DNA from: JAEUOS01 sp965279115
GTDB lineage: Bacteria > Pseudomonadota > Gammaproteobacteria > Burkholderiales > JAEUOS01
Assembly (NCBI GenBank): GCA_965279115.1
Contig: OZ257137.1
Coordinates: 3,906,001 to 3,970,000, forward strand
Reading direction: 5' to 3'
Length of the DNA: 64,000 nt
Shown piece after piece: positions 19,060 through 28,641 of this stretch. The first letter of the stretch is position 1; each line of letters opens with the position of its first letter. A program made the translations under genes and the position numbers. Under the pieces are notes generated by a model, which saw nothing but the letters and a program-made list of their open reading frames with translations, ran no database searches and had not been told where the DNA came from.

Positions 19060-19548
19060 TCAGTTCCGGATCAGGCGGGCGCTGGCCTGTTGCAGCCGGT
19101 CTTCCAGATAGGCGCCATAAAAGTCCGGCACCGTGAATCCGGCAATCGGATCGGCCAGGTTTTTCCCAATTGCATCCACAAATACCACCGTCGGATAAAC
19201 GCGTACGCCATAGCGCCTTGCAATTTCCGCACCAGTGGTTTCAACGCCGTCGAAGTCGCGCAGTTTTTGCGTGCGGGAAACCTCGATCGACAGCGTTCGC
19301 GCATTCCACTGCGCGTCGGCGGCCAGTGGCCGGATGTATTGGCGTCGAGCCTGTTCGCAAAAAATGCATCCGGGCTGGGTGAAGAAGAGCATGATCGGTC
19401 GCCGGCTACCCGGGGTGTCCGATCGCAATGTGGCAAGGTTGTCGGCCGCAACCAGCGAGCCGGCGTGGGTGCCCGGTGGCAGGATCAGCGCGAACACGCA
19501 TGCTAAAATTTTGACCAAGCCAAGCCAGCGGGACGGCGACGTTGACAT
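19060..19548 (-). CDS. Exported thioredoxin-fold protein
   Basis: A 162-residue protein with an N-terminal signal (about residues 9-28, LVKILACVFALILPPGTHAG) and one thioredoxin domain. The redox motif CIFC follows IMLFFTQPG, and the cis-Pro loop is VRVYPTVVF. It resembles SoxW-like periplasmic thioredoxins. It is divergent from hemC, with the two starts 142 bases apart, and lies upstream of ppc on the same strand. A much longer open frame extends upstream across hemC, but the ATG at 19548 gives a proper signal peptide. Its partner is unknown. Confidence 0.82.
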   Translation of the reverse strand: MSTSPSRWLGLVKILACVFALILPPGTHAGSLVAADNLATLRSDTPGSRRPIMLFFTQPGCIFCEQARRQYIRPLAADAQWNARTLSIEVSRTQKLRDFDGVETTGAEIARRYGVRVYPTVVFVDAIGKNLADPIAGFTVPDFYGAYLEDRLQQASARLIRN

Positions 19549-19690
19549 TGTGACGCGGGTTTGCGTTGGCGCCTGTGGCAGGGCGCATGTCGATGGCATT
19601 GCGGTGTCGATCGAGTTCGTCCTGCAGCGGTCCGATTTCATAACTCTTTCGCGCGTTCTTGCCGCACTCGCGGAGCCCGGTGTCAATCGA

Positions 19691-20629
19691 ATGCAAAGCC
19701 AGCCTGAACGACTCATCATTGCCTCGCGTGAAAGCAGGTTGGCCCTTTGGCAGGCTGAACACGTCTGCGCTGCATTGCAGCAATTATATCCCCGGTGCCA
19801 AGTATCCATTCTGGGCATGACTACCCGCGGTGACCAGATCCTGGATCGCACCCTGTCCAAGGTCGGTGGCAAGGGCTTGTTCATCAAGGAGCTCGAGGCT
19901 GCGCTCGTCGAGGGGCGGGCGGACCTGGCGGTGCATTCGATGAAGGATGTGCCGGTGGACCTGGCGCCGGAGTTCACGCTGGCCGCCACTTTGGTGCGCG
20001 AGGATCCACGCGACGCCTTCGTTTCCAATCACTTCGCCGACCTCGCGAGTTTGCCGCCGGCGGCGGTGGTTGGCACTTCGAGCTTGCGCCGCGAAGCGCA
20101 GATCCGGCGCCGCTATCCGCATCTGGTGGTGCAACCCTTGCGCGGCAATCTCGATACGCGACTGCGAAAACTCGATGCGGGTGACTATGCCGCAATTGTC
20201 CTCGCGGCTGCGGGCCTCAAGCGCCTGGGACTGGCGGAACGTATCCGGGCGGTATTGCCGCCTTCGGAGTCCTTGCCGGCGGTCGGACAGGGGGCGCTGG
20301 CGATCGAGGTGATGGCACACCGTTCCGACATGATCGGATGGCTCAAGCCGCTTGACCATGCGGAAACCTCTATCTGCGTCCGTGCAGAGCGTGCCATCAG
20401 TCGCGCGCTGGGCGGGAGTTGCACTGTACCGCTTGCGGCGTATGCCGAAGTGGAGGCCGGCCATTTGCGTTTGCGCGCCCGGGTGGCATCTCCTGACGGA
20501 GCCTCGCTGGCGGAAACCGAGACACTCGGCCCGCTAGAGACTGCGGACGCGATGGCGGCAACGGCCAGCGCCGAGCTGCTGTCACGTGGCGCAGACCGGA
20601 TTCTTGCCGCTCTCAAACAGGTGCCATGA
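19691..20629 (+). CDS. hemC: Porphobilinogen deaminase (hydroxymethylbilane synthase)
   Basis: HemC joins four porphobilinogen units into hydroxymethylbilane in haem synthesis. The 312-residue protein shows IIASRESRLALWQAEHV, GLFIKELEAALVEGRADLAVHSMKD, the Arg-rich GTSSLRREAQ, and GGSCTVPLAA, where Cys244 should hold the dipyrromethane cofactor. The ATG at 19691 is used although the frame runs open further upstream, because family similarity begins here. It overlaps hemD by four bases (ATGA), which implies translational coupling. Confidence 0.97.
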   Translation: MQSQPERLIIASRESRLALWQAEHVCAALQQLYPRCQVSILGMTTRGDQILDRTLSKVGGKGLFIKELEAALVEGRADLAVHSMKDVPVDLAPEFTLAATLVREDPRDAFVSNHFADLASLPPAAVVGTSSLRREAQIRRRYPHLVVQPLRGNLDTRLRKLDAGDYAAIVLAAAGLKRLGLAERIRAVLPPSESLPAVGQGALAIEVMAHRSDMIGWLKPLDHAETSICVRAERAISRALGGSCTVPLAAYAEVEAGHLRLRARVASPDGASLAETETLGPLETADAMAATASAELLSRGADRILAALKQVP

Positions 20630-21510
20630 GTTCGCCGGGCATTGCGCCTGCGCTCAACATCCGGCCCGCGCATATCCCGGAACACCCCGCGCGCAACGCC
20701 ATGGTCCGCTTTCTCGAGGGGCGCACCATTCTGGTGACGCGACCACTGGTCCAGGCAACCCCCCTTGTCCTGTCCATCGAGGCCGCCGGGGGCAAGGCCA
20801 GCGTTCTTCCGACGCTGGACATCCTGCCCATTGCAGACAGTGCGCCGCTGGACGCTGCTCTGTCGAGTCTGACTGAATACAACCTGGTCGTTTTTGTCAG
20901 TGCCAACGCCGTGAGCGCGGCGATGGCCCGCTGTTCGGTGCTGGGGATTGCCGGGCTTGGAGGAATTTCCCGTGCGGCGGCACCAGGTCCCGGCACGGCG
21001 GCGGCGCTGGTCGCAGCAGGGGTACGCGAAGTTGTCTCGCCCCCTGCACGATTTGACAGCGAGGGATTGATCGCGGAATTGGCTGTGCGGTCGGTCCGGC
21101 CCGCGCGTGCGCTCATATTGCGGGGCGCCGATGACGAAAACTCCGGAAGCGGCGGAAGCGGCCGCGAGGAGCTGGTACGTTGGTTGCGCGAGAATGGTGC
21201 TTCGGTGGAGTTGCAGGCCTGCTATCGCAGGGTGCATGCGCGCCTTGGTCCGGCTGAGCTCGCGGAAATGATTGCCGGCCCGGTGCCGGCGGCGACCCTG
21301 GTGACCAGTTCCGAAGGCGGTCGCGCGCTGGTTTCCATGCTCGGTGATCAAGGCGTTGCCTGGATCGCCCGGACTCCCGTGTTCGTGCCGCACCCGCGCA
21401 TAGCTGCTGCGCTCGACGGAGCGGGTTTCAGCGAGGTGCATGTCACTGGCGGAGGCGATAGTGGACTCATGCGCGGCCTTGAAGGGTATTTTCGGACGGG
21501 CGGGGCGTGA
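20626..21510 (+). CDS. hemD: Uroporphyrinogen-III synthase
   Basis: HemD cyclises hydroxymethylbilane and inverts ring D to give uroporphyrinogen III. The 294-residue protein has the two-lobe pattern of the family: ILVTRPLVQATPLVLSIEAAGG, VFVSANAVSAA, the LILRGADDE segment and a late LVTSSEGGRAL. Sequence conservation in this family is low, so position between hemC and hemX supports the call. The first 25 residues look like an extension, and an internal ATG at 20701 (MVRFLEGRTILVTRP) is a plausible alternative start. It overlaps the next gene by four bases. Confidence 0.93.
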   Translation: MSSPGIAPALNIRPAHIPEHPARNAMVRFLEGRTILVTRPLVQATPLVLSIEAAGGKASVLPTLDILPIADSAPLDAALSSLTEYNLVVFVSANAVSAAMARCSVLGIAGLGGISRAAAPGPGTAAALVAAGVREVVSPPARFDSEGLIAELAVRSVRPARALILRGADDENSGSGGSGREELVRWLRENGASVELQACYRRVHARLGPAELAEMIAGPVPAATLVTSSEGGRALVSMLGDQGVAWIARTPVFVPHPRIAAALDGAGFSEVHVTGGGDSGLMRGLEGYFRTGGA

Positions 21511-22634
21511 GTCAAGCCAACGGAGGAGATGCGGCACCCGTGTCGTCGCCGGACGCACGGGAGTCCGGCCCGGCGCAGGCCGTAACCGTCGGGTTCGTGC
21601 ACAAGTGGCGGGAGTGGTGGTCGGCCGGCCGTGTCGCTTTCGCGGTCTTGGTGTTGTTGTTCCTGGCAGGCTGGTGGGACTCGCGCGCCCAGATTGCGTC
21701 ACTTCGTCAGGAGGTGGCAGAACGGCTGAAGGCCGAACAGGAGCTTTCGAAGCGTACCGAAAGTGCCGCCCGCGAAGCACAGGACCGCATGCGCGAGGCA
21801 TTGGCGAGAATGATGGCCCTGGAAGCGCGCATCACCGAATCGCAGAGCCAGCAGGTCGCCCTGGAAAGCATGTACCAGGACCTCTCGCGCAATCGCGACG
21901 AATGGGCGCTTTCCGAAATCGAGCAGACACTTACGCTGGCGGCGCAACAATTGCAGTTGGCCGGCAATGTGCGCGGCGCGCTTATCGCGCTGCAAAATGC
22001 CGACGCACGGCTTGCACGTGCCGACCGCGCGCAGTTCATCGCGGTGCGCAGGGTGTTGCAGCGTGACGTCGAGCGCCTGAAGGCCTTGCCGCAGGTCGAC
22101 ACCACCGGCATTGCCATCCGGCTCGATGCGGTGATCGCCGCCGCTGATTCCATTCCGCTGATATTCGATGAGAAGCTGCAGCCGCAAGGCATGCGCGGCG
22201 CGGCCCCCGGGCGCGAGCGCGGTGCCGCCGGCCAGCAGAAGCCTGAGGCCGAGCCGTCTATCTGGGCGCGCCTGCGTGACGACGCCTGGGAGCAATTTCG
22301 CCAGCTTGTGCGCATACGCGACATTGAGAACGCCGATCCCGTATTGCTGAATCCGACCCAGGCGTTCTTCTTGCGCGAGAACCTGAAACTGCGACTTCTC
22401 AACGCCCGTATCGCCCTCTTGCAGCGCAACGAGGCGCTGTTCCGGCAGGACCTGACAGCGGCCAACCAGTGGCTGGTACGCTACTTCGATGTTAGGTCGC
22501 GCTCCGGCGCTGCCGCGCAGGCGACCCTCAGTTCCCTGGTTGCCGGTGCGGTAAGCATTGAGCTGCCCAATCTCGCCGACAGCCTGAATGCGGTTCGCAA
22601 CTACAAGGCGCCGGCGCGTCTGCAGGCGCGCTAG
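21507..22634 (+). CDS. hemX: HemX-family membrane protein
   Basis: A 375-residue protein with a cytoplasmic head, one membrane helix (about residues 46-60, VAFAVLVLLFLAGWW) and a long coiled-coil region (about 63-130) before an alpha-helical periplasmic domain. It belongs to the HemX family, often labelled uroporphyrinogen-III C-methyltransferase. It carries no SAM-binding methyltransferase motif, so that label should not be trusted. It starts at a GTG overlapping the hemD stop, and hemY follows after two bases. Role in haem synthesis is inferred from operon position. Confidence 0.92.
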   Translation: MSQANGGDAAPVSSPDARESGPAQAVTVGFVHKWREWWSAGRVAFAVLVLLFLAGWWDSRAQIASLRQEVAERLKAEQELSKRTESAAREAQDRMREALARMMALEARITESQSQQVALESMYQDLSRNRDEWALSEIEQTLTLAAQQLQLAGNVRGALIALQNADARLARADRAQFIAVRRVLQRDVERLKALPQVDTTGIAIRLDAVIAAADSIPLIFDEKLQPQGMRGAAPGRERGAAGQQKPEAEPSIWARLRDDAWEQFRQLVRIRDIENADPVLLNPTQAFFLRENLKLRLLNARIALLQRNEALFRQDLTAANQWLVRYFDVRSRSGAAAQATLSSLVAGAVSIELPNLADSLNAVRNYKAPARLQAR

Positions 22635-22636
22635 GA

Positions 22637-23839
22637 ATGCGAGGCCTTTTCTGGATCCTGGCATTGTTCGCCTCTGCGGTCGGGCTTTCGCTGGTCGCGC
22701 GTTACAACGACGGCTATGTGCTCCTGTTCGTCGCACCCAAGCGGATTGAACTATCGCTCACATTGTTCGCCGTTCTGCAGGTGGCGGCGTTTCTGGTCCT
22801 GTATTTCTTCGTCAGGGCGGCGTCCTATACCTTGCGCTTGCCGGATATCGTGCGCGAGTTTCGTGCCCGCCGCACCCAGGCGCGCGCGCGCCACGCGCTT
22901 CTCGACGCGGTTGTGGGGCTTTACGAAGGCCGTTATGCGCGTGCCGAGCGCGCCGCCCGGGAAGCCGTCAAGACCGGCGAAGATGCCGGCCTGGCAGCGC
23001 TTGTCGGCGCGCGCGCCGCGCACATGCTCAACCATCAGCAGACGCGCGACCAGTGGCTCGACAACGCGGCCGCGCTTGCCCAGGACAAGGGGGCACGGCC
23101 GCTCCTGCATGCGGCCATGATGACGCGCGCGGAGTTGCTGGCCGACGAACATCGCGATGCCGAAGCCCTTGCCGTGCTGGGCGAACTCAACCAGTCCGGA
23201 GCACGCCATATCGCCGCCCAGCGCCTCGCGCTCAAGTCCATGACCCGTGTCGGCGCATGGGAAGAGGCGCTGAAAACGGCCCGGCAACTCGAGGAGCATC
23301 ATGCCATCCATCCGGCGGTGATGGAGCACACTCGCGAACTGGCCTATGCCGGGCTGTTCGCTTCCACCGACCAGGAGGCGCTGCGCGAGCGTCTGCGCCG
23401 CGTGCCGCGGGGCGAGCGGCGCATGGCCCCGGTTGCGCGCACCATTGCGCGCGCCCTGATTTCCGCTGGAATGGCCGCAGAGGCGCGCGAGATCATCGAG
23501 ACCGCGCTCGACGAGCAATGGGACGATGCGCTCGCCGGGCTGTACGCGGATTGTGGCAACGCGCTGACTGACGCAGGGATAGGGCCGTTCCTCGAGCGCT
23601 GCGAGGCCTGGCGGGTACGTCACCCGCGCGAGCCATCGCTGCTTCTGGCGCTTGGGCGCCTTTGCGCGGTTGCCGGTTTGTGGGGCAAGGCGCAGGAGTA
23701 TCTGGAACTGGCAATCGCCCTGCGACCGGAAGGACGGGCGCATGTCGAACTGGCCCGGGTGTTCGATGCCAGCGGGCGAACCGACGATGCAAACCGCCAC
23801 TTCAGGCTGGCGGCGACGCTAGCCTTCAATGCCGGTTGA
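22637..23839 (+). CDS. hemY: HemY-family TPR membrane protein
   Basis: A 400-residue protein with two N-terminal membrane helices (about 3-20 and 38-58) followed by tetratricopeptide-type repeats. It matches proteobacterial HemY: MRGLFWILALFASAVGLSLVARYNDGYVLLF and LYEGRYARAERAAREA. This HemY is unrelated to the Bacillus protoporphyrinogen oxidase of the same name. It ends the hemCDXY operon. It may scaffold haem enzymes at the membrane, which is an inference from the repeats. Confidence 0.94.
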   Translation: MRGLFWILALFASAVGLSLVARYNDGYVLLFVAPKRIELSLTLFAVLQVAAFLVLYFFVRAASYTLRLPDIVREFRARRTQARARHALLDAVVGLYEGRYARAERAAREAVKTGEDAGLAALVGARAAHMLNHQQTRDQWLDNAAALAQDKGARPLLHAAMMTRAELLADEHRDAEALAVLGELNQSGARHIAAQRLALKSMTRVGAWEEALKTARQLEEHHAIHPAVMEHTRELAYAGLFASTDQEALRERLRRVPRGERRMAPVARTIARALISAGMAAEAREIIETALDEQWDDALAGLYADCGNALTDAGIGPFLERCEAWRVRHPREPSLLLALGRLCAVAGLWGKAQEYLELAIALRPEGRAHVELARVFDASGRTDDANRHFRLAATLAFNAG

Positions 23840-23980
23840 CACCGCACCAGGAGTGCGGACGCCAGGGGAGCAAAGCCGCGCGACTGGAGGGTAAATGGCC
23901 TGGCGCTTGTGGCATAATCGTTAGTCTTCGCAGTAGCTCCCAAAACCGTCGCGCGAATTCCAGAAGCCGGCGCCAAATAC

Positions 23981-25402
23981 ATGCCGCAAACACTTTACGA
24001 CAAGCTGTGGGACGCCCACGTCGTCCATTCCGAGGAAGACGGCACGGCACTGCTCTACATCGACAGGCACCTGGTGCATGAGGTGACCAGTCCGCAGGCC
24101 TTTGAAGGCTTGCGTGTTGCCGGCCGGCCCGTCTGGCGGACCGACTCGATCGTCAGTACCGCGGATCACAATACACCCACCACCGACTGGCATCTGGGCA
24201 TCGAAGGCATCGTCGACCAGGTGGCCAAAGAGCAAATCATCACGCTCGACCGCAATATCAAGGCGCATGGCGCGCTTGCGTATTTTCCGTTTCTCGACAA
24301 GCGGCAGGGCATCGTCCATGTGATCGGGCCGGAGCAGGGTGCGACCCTGCCTGGCATGACGGTGGTGTGCGGCGATTCCCATACCTCGACCCATGGCGCG
24401 TTCGCGTGCCTTGCGCACGGCATCGGCACCTCCGAAGTCGAGCATGTGATGGCCACGCAGTGCCTGGTGGCCAAGAAGATGAAGTCGATGCTCGTGCGCG
24501 TCGAGGGCAGTCTGCCCGCGGGAGTGACCGCCAAGGACATGGCGCTGGCCATCATCGGCAAGATAGGAACCGCTGGCGGCACCGGTTGCGCGGTCGAGTT
24601 CGCAGGCAGCGCGGTGCGCGGTTTGTCGATGGAAGGGCGCATGACCCTGTGCAACATGGCCATCGAAGCCGGCGCGCGTGCGGGCATGGTCGCCTTCGAC
24701 GACGCTACCGCGGCTTATCTCAAGGGGCGGCCGTTTTCGCCCAAGGGTGTGGAGTGGGACGTGGCGGTCAGTTACTGGAAGACGCTGCGTTCGGACGACG
24801 ACGCCAAATTCGATGTCACCGTCGAGATGCGCGGGGAGGATATCCTGCCGCAGGTCACCTGGGGGACTTCGCCGGAAATGGTCACCACCATCGACGGCCG
24901 TGTGCCCGATCCGGACCGCGAGAAGGATTCCGGTCGCCGTACCGGCATCGAGAATGCGCTCAAGTACATGGGCCTGGAACCCAACATGGCGATCACCGAC
25001 ATCAGCGTCGACAAGGTTTTCATCGGGTCCTGCACCAACTCGCGTATCGAGGACATGCGCCAGGCCGCATGGGTGGTCAAGCGCCTCGGTCGCAGGGTTG
25101 CCGCCAACGTCAAGGCCGCACTGGTGGTGCCGGGTTCCGGGCTGGTCAAGGCGCAGGCTGAAGCCGAAGGGCTCGACAAGATATTCACCGACGCCGGTTT
25201 CCAGTGGCGCGAGCCGGGCTGCTCGATGTGCCTTGCCATGAATGCCGACCGTCTCGAACCAGGCGAGCGTTGCGCGTCGACCTCGAACCGTAATTTCGAA
25301 GGACGGCAAGGCGCGGGCGGACGCACCCACCTGGTAAGTCCGGCGATGGCCGCAGCTGCCGCCATCGAAGGGCATTTCGCCGACGTTCGCAAGCTGACCT
25401 GA
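23981..25402 (+). CDS. leuC: 3-isopropylmalate dehydratase large subunit
   Basis: LeuC with LeuD isomerises 2-isopropylmalate to 3-isopropylmalate in leucine synthesis. The 473-residue protein is aconitase-like, with the Fe-S ligand Cys residues in GSCTNSRIEDMR and CSMCLAMN, and the substrate motifs GDSHTSTHGAF and TVDHNTPT-like ADHNTPTTDWH. The ATG at 23981 is normal for the family. The 141 bases upstream should hold the leuCDB promoter; a possible -10 (CATAAT, 23913-23918) is the only hint I see. leuD follows after 51 bases. Confidence 0.97.
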   Translation: MPQTLYDKLWDAHVVHSEEDGTALLYIDRHLVHEVTSPQAFEGLRVAGRPVWRTDSIVSTADHNTPTTDWHLGIEGIVDQVAKEQIITLDRNIKAHGALAYFPFLDKRQGIVHVIGPEQGATLPGMTVVCGDSHTSTHGAFACLAHGIGTSEVEHVMATQCLVAKKMKSMLVRVEGSLPAGVTAKDMALAIIGKIGTAGGTGCAVEFAGSAVRGLSMEGRMTLCNMAIEAGARAGMVAFDDATAAYLKGRPFSPKGVEWDVAVSYWKTLRSDDDAKFDVTVEMRGEDILPQVTWGTSPEMVTTIDGRVPDPDREKDSGRRTGIENALKYMGLEPNMAITDISVDKVFIGSCTNSRIEDMRQAAWVVKRLGRRVAANVKAALVVPGSGLVKAQAEAEGLDKIFTDAGFQWREPGCSMCLAMNADRLEPGERCASTSNRNFEGRQGAGGRTHLVSPAMAAAAAIEGHFADVRKLT

Positions 25403-25453
25403 TCGCCGCATGGCGCCGCCCGCGGGGGCGGCGGCTGGCAACGGAGCATACGC

Positions 25454-26104
25454 ATGGACAAATTCACGCTTCACAAAGGCCTGGCGGCCCCGATGGACCG
25501 GGAGAACGTCGATACCGACGCCATCATCCCGAAGCAGTTCCTCAAGTCGATCCATCGCACCGGATTCGGCGAGAACCTGTTCGATGCCTGGCGCTACAAG
25601 GATATCGGCGAGCCCGGGATGGACAATTCCAAGCGGCCGCTCAATCCCGATTTCATCCTCAACCAGGCGCGCTACCGCGGCGCCTCGATCCTGGTGGCGG
25701 GCAAGAACTTTGGCTGCGGCTCGTCGCGCGAGCACGCGCCCTGGGCCCTGCAGCAGTACGGCTTTCGTGCGGTCATCGCGCCCTCGTATGCGGACATCTT
25801 TTTCAACAACTGCTACAAGAACGGTCTCCTGCCGATCGTGTTGCCGGAGAGCGCGGTGCGGCGGCTGATCGACGAGATCAAGGGCTTTGTAGGCTATGAG
25901 CTCACCATTGACCTCGAATCGCAGACCGTGCGGTCCGCTGGTGGCGACGCGATGGGTTTTGACATCACGCCGCATCGCAAATACTGCATGTTGAACGGAT
26001 TTGACGACATCGGCCTCACTCTGCGCCAGTCCGACAAGATCCGCGCTTTCGAGGCCGAGCGTCGTGCCCGTCACCCCTACTACTTCAATACCCGGATAGC
26101 CTGA
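25454..26104 (+). CDS. leuD: 3-isopropylmalate dehydratase small subunit
   Basis: LeuD is the swivel-domain partner of LeuC. The 216-residue protein shows the N-terminal MDKFTLHKGLAAPMDRENVDTDAIIPKQFLK, the active-site loop FGCGSSREHAPWAL and the C-terminal KIRAFEAERRARHPYYF. Length is normal for the LeuD1 type. The stop TGA shares its last base with the leuB ATG, so leuD and leuB are translationally coupled. Confidence 0.97.
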   Translation: MDKFTLHKGLAAPMDRENVDTDAIIPKQFLKSIHRTGFGENLFDAWRYKDIGEPGMDNSKRPLNPDFILNQARYRGASILVAGKNFGCGSSREHAPWALQQYGFRAVIAPSYADIFFNNCYKNGLLPIVLPESAVRRLIDEIKGFVGYELTIDLESQTVRSAGGDAMGFDITPHRKYCMLNGFDDIGLTLRQSDKIRAFEAERRARHPYYFNTRIA

Positions 26105-27171
26105 TGAAGATCGCAGTCCTGCCAGGAGATGGCATCGGTACCGAAATCACCGCGCAGGCGGTGCGTGTCCTCAAGGCGCTGGCCTTGCCGATGGAGCTTG
26201 AAGAGGCGCCCGTGGGTGGAGCGGCCTATGACAAGCTTGGCGACCCTCTGCCGGAATCGACCCTGAATCTCGCCAAGGCGGCCGATGCGATCCTGTTTGG
26301 CGCCGTAGGCGGCTGGCAATACGACACCCTGCCGCGCGCCAAGCGCCCGGAGCAGGCGGTTCTTGGCCTGCGCAAGCATCTCGGGCTTTTCGCCAACCTG
26401 CGTCCGTCCATCGTCTATCCGGAATTGGTGAATGCCTCCACGCTCAAGGCCGAAGTGGTATCGGGCTTGGACATCCTGATCCTGCGCGAACTCACCGGCG
26501 ACATCTATTTCGGTCAGCCGCGCGGCATCCGCATCGCCGAGGATGGTCCGTTCAAGGGTCAGCGGGAAGGGTTCGACACCATGCGCTACACCGAAGGCGA
26601 AATCCGGCGCATCATGCATGTGGGCTTCGCGGCGGCGCGCAAGCGCGGCAAGAAGCTGTGCTCGGTCGACAAGGCGAACGTGCTGGAGACCATGCAGCTG
26701 TGGAAGGAAGTAGCGGCGGATGTCGCAAAGGAGTACCCGGACATCGCCTACTCCAGCATGTATGTCGACAATGCGGCCATGCAACTGATTCGCAACCCCA
26801 AGCAGTTCGACGTCATGGTCACCGGCAACATGTTTGGCGACATTCTTTCCGACGAGGCCTCGATGCTGACCGGTTCGATCGGCATGCAGCCGTCCGCGTC
26901 CCTCAACGATTCCAGCAAGGGATTGTATGAGCCGATCCACGGTTCCGCCCCGGACATCGCCGGCAAGAATCTGGCGAATCCGCTGGCGACCATCCTGTCG
27001 GCGGCGATGATGCTGCGCTATTCGTTCGACAACGAAGAGGCCGCCAAACGTATCGAGTCAGCCGTGCGCAAGGTTCTTGCGCAAGGATTGCGTACTGCGG
27101 ACATTTTTGAGGCCGGCACTACCAAGGTCGGCACCGTCGAAATGGGCGACGCGGTTCTGAAGGCACTTTAG
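26104..27171 (+). CDS. leuB: 3-isopropylmalate dehydrogenase
   Basis: LeuB oxidises and decarboxylates 3-isopropylmalate with NAD. The 355-residue protein has the start MKIAVLPGDGIGTEIT, the substrate-binding RELTGDIYFGQPRG, the metal-site Asp cluster GDILSDEASMLTGSIGMQPSA, and the NAD loop EPIHGSAPDIAGKNLANP. It ends the leuCDB unit; asd follows 84 bases on. A dyad (CCAGCGG at 27174-27180 with CCGCTGG at 27201-27207) lies just after the stop but has no T-run. Confidence 0.97.
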   Translation: MKIAVLPGDGIGTEITAQAVRVLKALALPMELEEAPVGGAAYDKLGDPLPESTLNLAKAADAILFGAVGGWQYDTLPRAKRPEQAVLGLRKHLGLFANLRPSIVYPELVNASTLKAEVVSGLDILILRELTGDIYFGQPRGIRIAEDGPFKGQREGFDTMRYTEGEIRRIMHVGFAAARKRGKKLCSVDKANVLETMQLWKEVAADVAKEYPDIAYSSMYVDNAAMQLIRNPKQFDVMVTGNMFGDILSDEASMLTGSIGMQPSASLNDSSKGLYEPIHGSAPDIAGKNLANPLATILSAAMMLRYSFDNEEAAKRIESAVRKVLAQGLRTADIFEAGTTKVGTVEMGDAVLKAL

Positions 27172-27255
27172 AACCAGCGGTCCGGTTGTCAGGGGATAGG
27201 CCGCTGGCGGCCGAAGCCCCGGAATGATGATGACAACTGACTGGCGAGGCAGGCG

Positions 27256-28371
27256 ATGAAAAAAGTTGGGATGGTGGGTTGGCGTGGCATGGTTGGTTCC
27301 GTGCTCATGCAGCGCATGGAAGATGAGGGCGACTTCGCCTTTATCGAGCCGGTGTTCTTTTCCACCTCCGCCGCAGGTGGCGAAGGCCCCAGGGTTGGTG
27401 GCAAATCCACTGGCGCGCTCCAGGATGCCGGCAGCGTCGACGCGCTCAAGCGCATGGACGTGATCCTCACCTGCCAGGGCGGCGACTGGACCAACGACAT
27501 GTACCCGAAGCTGCGCTCCGCCGGCTGGAACGGCTACTGGATCGACGCCGCCTCGGCGCTGCGCATGAAGGACGACGCGGTCATCATCCTCGACCCGGTG
27601 AATCTGGATGTGATCAAGAATGCGCTGTCAAAGGACCTGCGCAGCTATATCGGCGGCAACTGTACGGTCAGCCTCATGCTGATGGCGCTTGATGGCCTGT
27701 TCAAGGCGAACCTGGTCGAATGGATGTCGGCGATGACCTACCAGGCGGCTTCGGGCGCCGGTGCTGCCAACATGCGCGAATTGCTTTCCCAGATGGGCAG
27801 CGCCCATGCGGCGGTCAAGCCCATGCTCGACAACCCGGCGTCGGCGATTCTTGAAATCGACCGCAAGGTCGCCGCAACCCTGCGCGATGCGGCGTTTCCG
27901 GTGGACAACTTCGGCGTACCCCTGGCGGGAAGCCTGATCGCCTGGATCGACAAGGATCTCGGCAACGGCATGAGCCGTGAAGAATGGAAAGGTGGCGCTG
28001 AGGGCAACAAGATTCTCGGTCGCGAGGCCAGCCCGATTCCGATCGATGGATTGTGCGTCCGAATCGGCGCCATGCGCTGTCATTCGCAGGCGCTTACCAT
28101 CAAGCTGAGGCGCGATGTGCCGCTTGACGAAATCGAGGGCATGCTTTCACAGGCCAATCAATGGGCGAAGGTGGTGCCAAACCGGCGTGACGAAACCATG
28201 CGCGACCTGTCGCCCGCGGCTGTCACCGGAAAACTGGACACGCCGGTAGGGCGCTTGCGCAAGATGGCCATGGGGCCCGAATATCTGTCAGCCTTCACCG
28301 TCGGCGACCAATTGCTGTGGGGCGCCGCGGAGCCGCTGCGACGCATGCTGCGCATCTTGCTCGGCGCCTGA
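27256..28371 (+). CDS. asd: Aspartate-semialdehyde dehydrogenase
   Basis: Asd reduces aspartyl phosphate to the semialdehyde, feeding lysine, methionine, threonine and diaminopimelate synthesis. The 371-residue protein shows VGWRGMVGSVLMQRM for NADP binding, the catalytic Cys136 in GGNCTVSLMLMAL, and SAMTYQAASGAGA. This is the Gram-negative type with length like that of E. coli Asd. Position between leuB and fimV is the standard betaproteobacterial order. Confidence 0.97.
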   Translation: MKKVGMVGWRGMVGSVLMQRMEDEGDFAFIEPVFFSTSAAGGEGPRVGGKSTGALQDAGSVDALKRMDVILTCQGGDWTNDMYPKLRSAGWNGYWIDAASALRMKDDAVIILDPVNLDVIKNALSKDLRSYIGGNCTVSLMLMALDGLFKANLVEWMSAMTYQAASGAGAANMRELLSQMGSAHAAVKPMLDNPASAILEIDRKVAATLRDAAFPVDNFGVPLAGSLIAWIDKDLGNGMSREEWKGGAEGNKILGREASPIPIDGLCVRIGAMRCHSQALTIKLRRDVPLDEIEGMLSQANQWAKVVPNRRDETMRDLSPAAVTGKLDTPVGRLRKMAMGPEYLSAFTVGDQLLWGAAEPLRRMLRILLGA

Positions 28372-28641
28372 AATCGAGGTCGACCCGGGGTCGCCGTTGT
28401 ACCGGCCCAACACCTTGGGGCAGATGTGCCGCAAGTCACACTTCAAGTCAAGGGTTAGCTTGCACCGCTAACCTTTTGATGTTAACTTCATTATCTGGGG
28501 AAAACCGTTATCTTAGGCTTTTTGCCCCTGTTATTGGCGTGCCATTCGCGATTGTTGAATGCGATCTTGCGCGCTCAAGGGGCATTTGGTCTTCGCTTAG
28601 GGCAGCCCAATGAGTCTCGAGGGAGCCGGGGGTTACAGACT
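28372..28641. other. Intergenic region asd-fimV
   Basis: This 270-base gap holds a terminator-like stem-loop: GGTTAGC (28453-28459) pairs with GCTAACC (28467-28473) and is followed by TTTT. Beyond it the DNA is AT-richer (28474-28520), a likely place for the fimV promoter, but no -35/-10 pair with good spacing was found. No small gene was recognised. Confidence 0.5.

Noticed and set aside
21507..22634. HemX as an active uroporphyrinogen-III methyltransferase
   Set aside because: No SAM-binding motif; the protein is a membrane helix plus coiled coil, so the inherited enzyme name is not supported.
23921..26074. Long minus-strand open frame (717 residues) opposite leuC and leuD
   Set aside because: Covers both leu genes and the intergenic gap without any similarity to known proteins; shadow.
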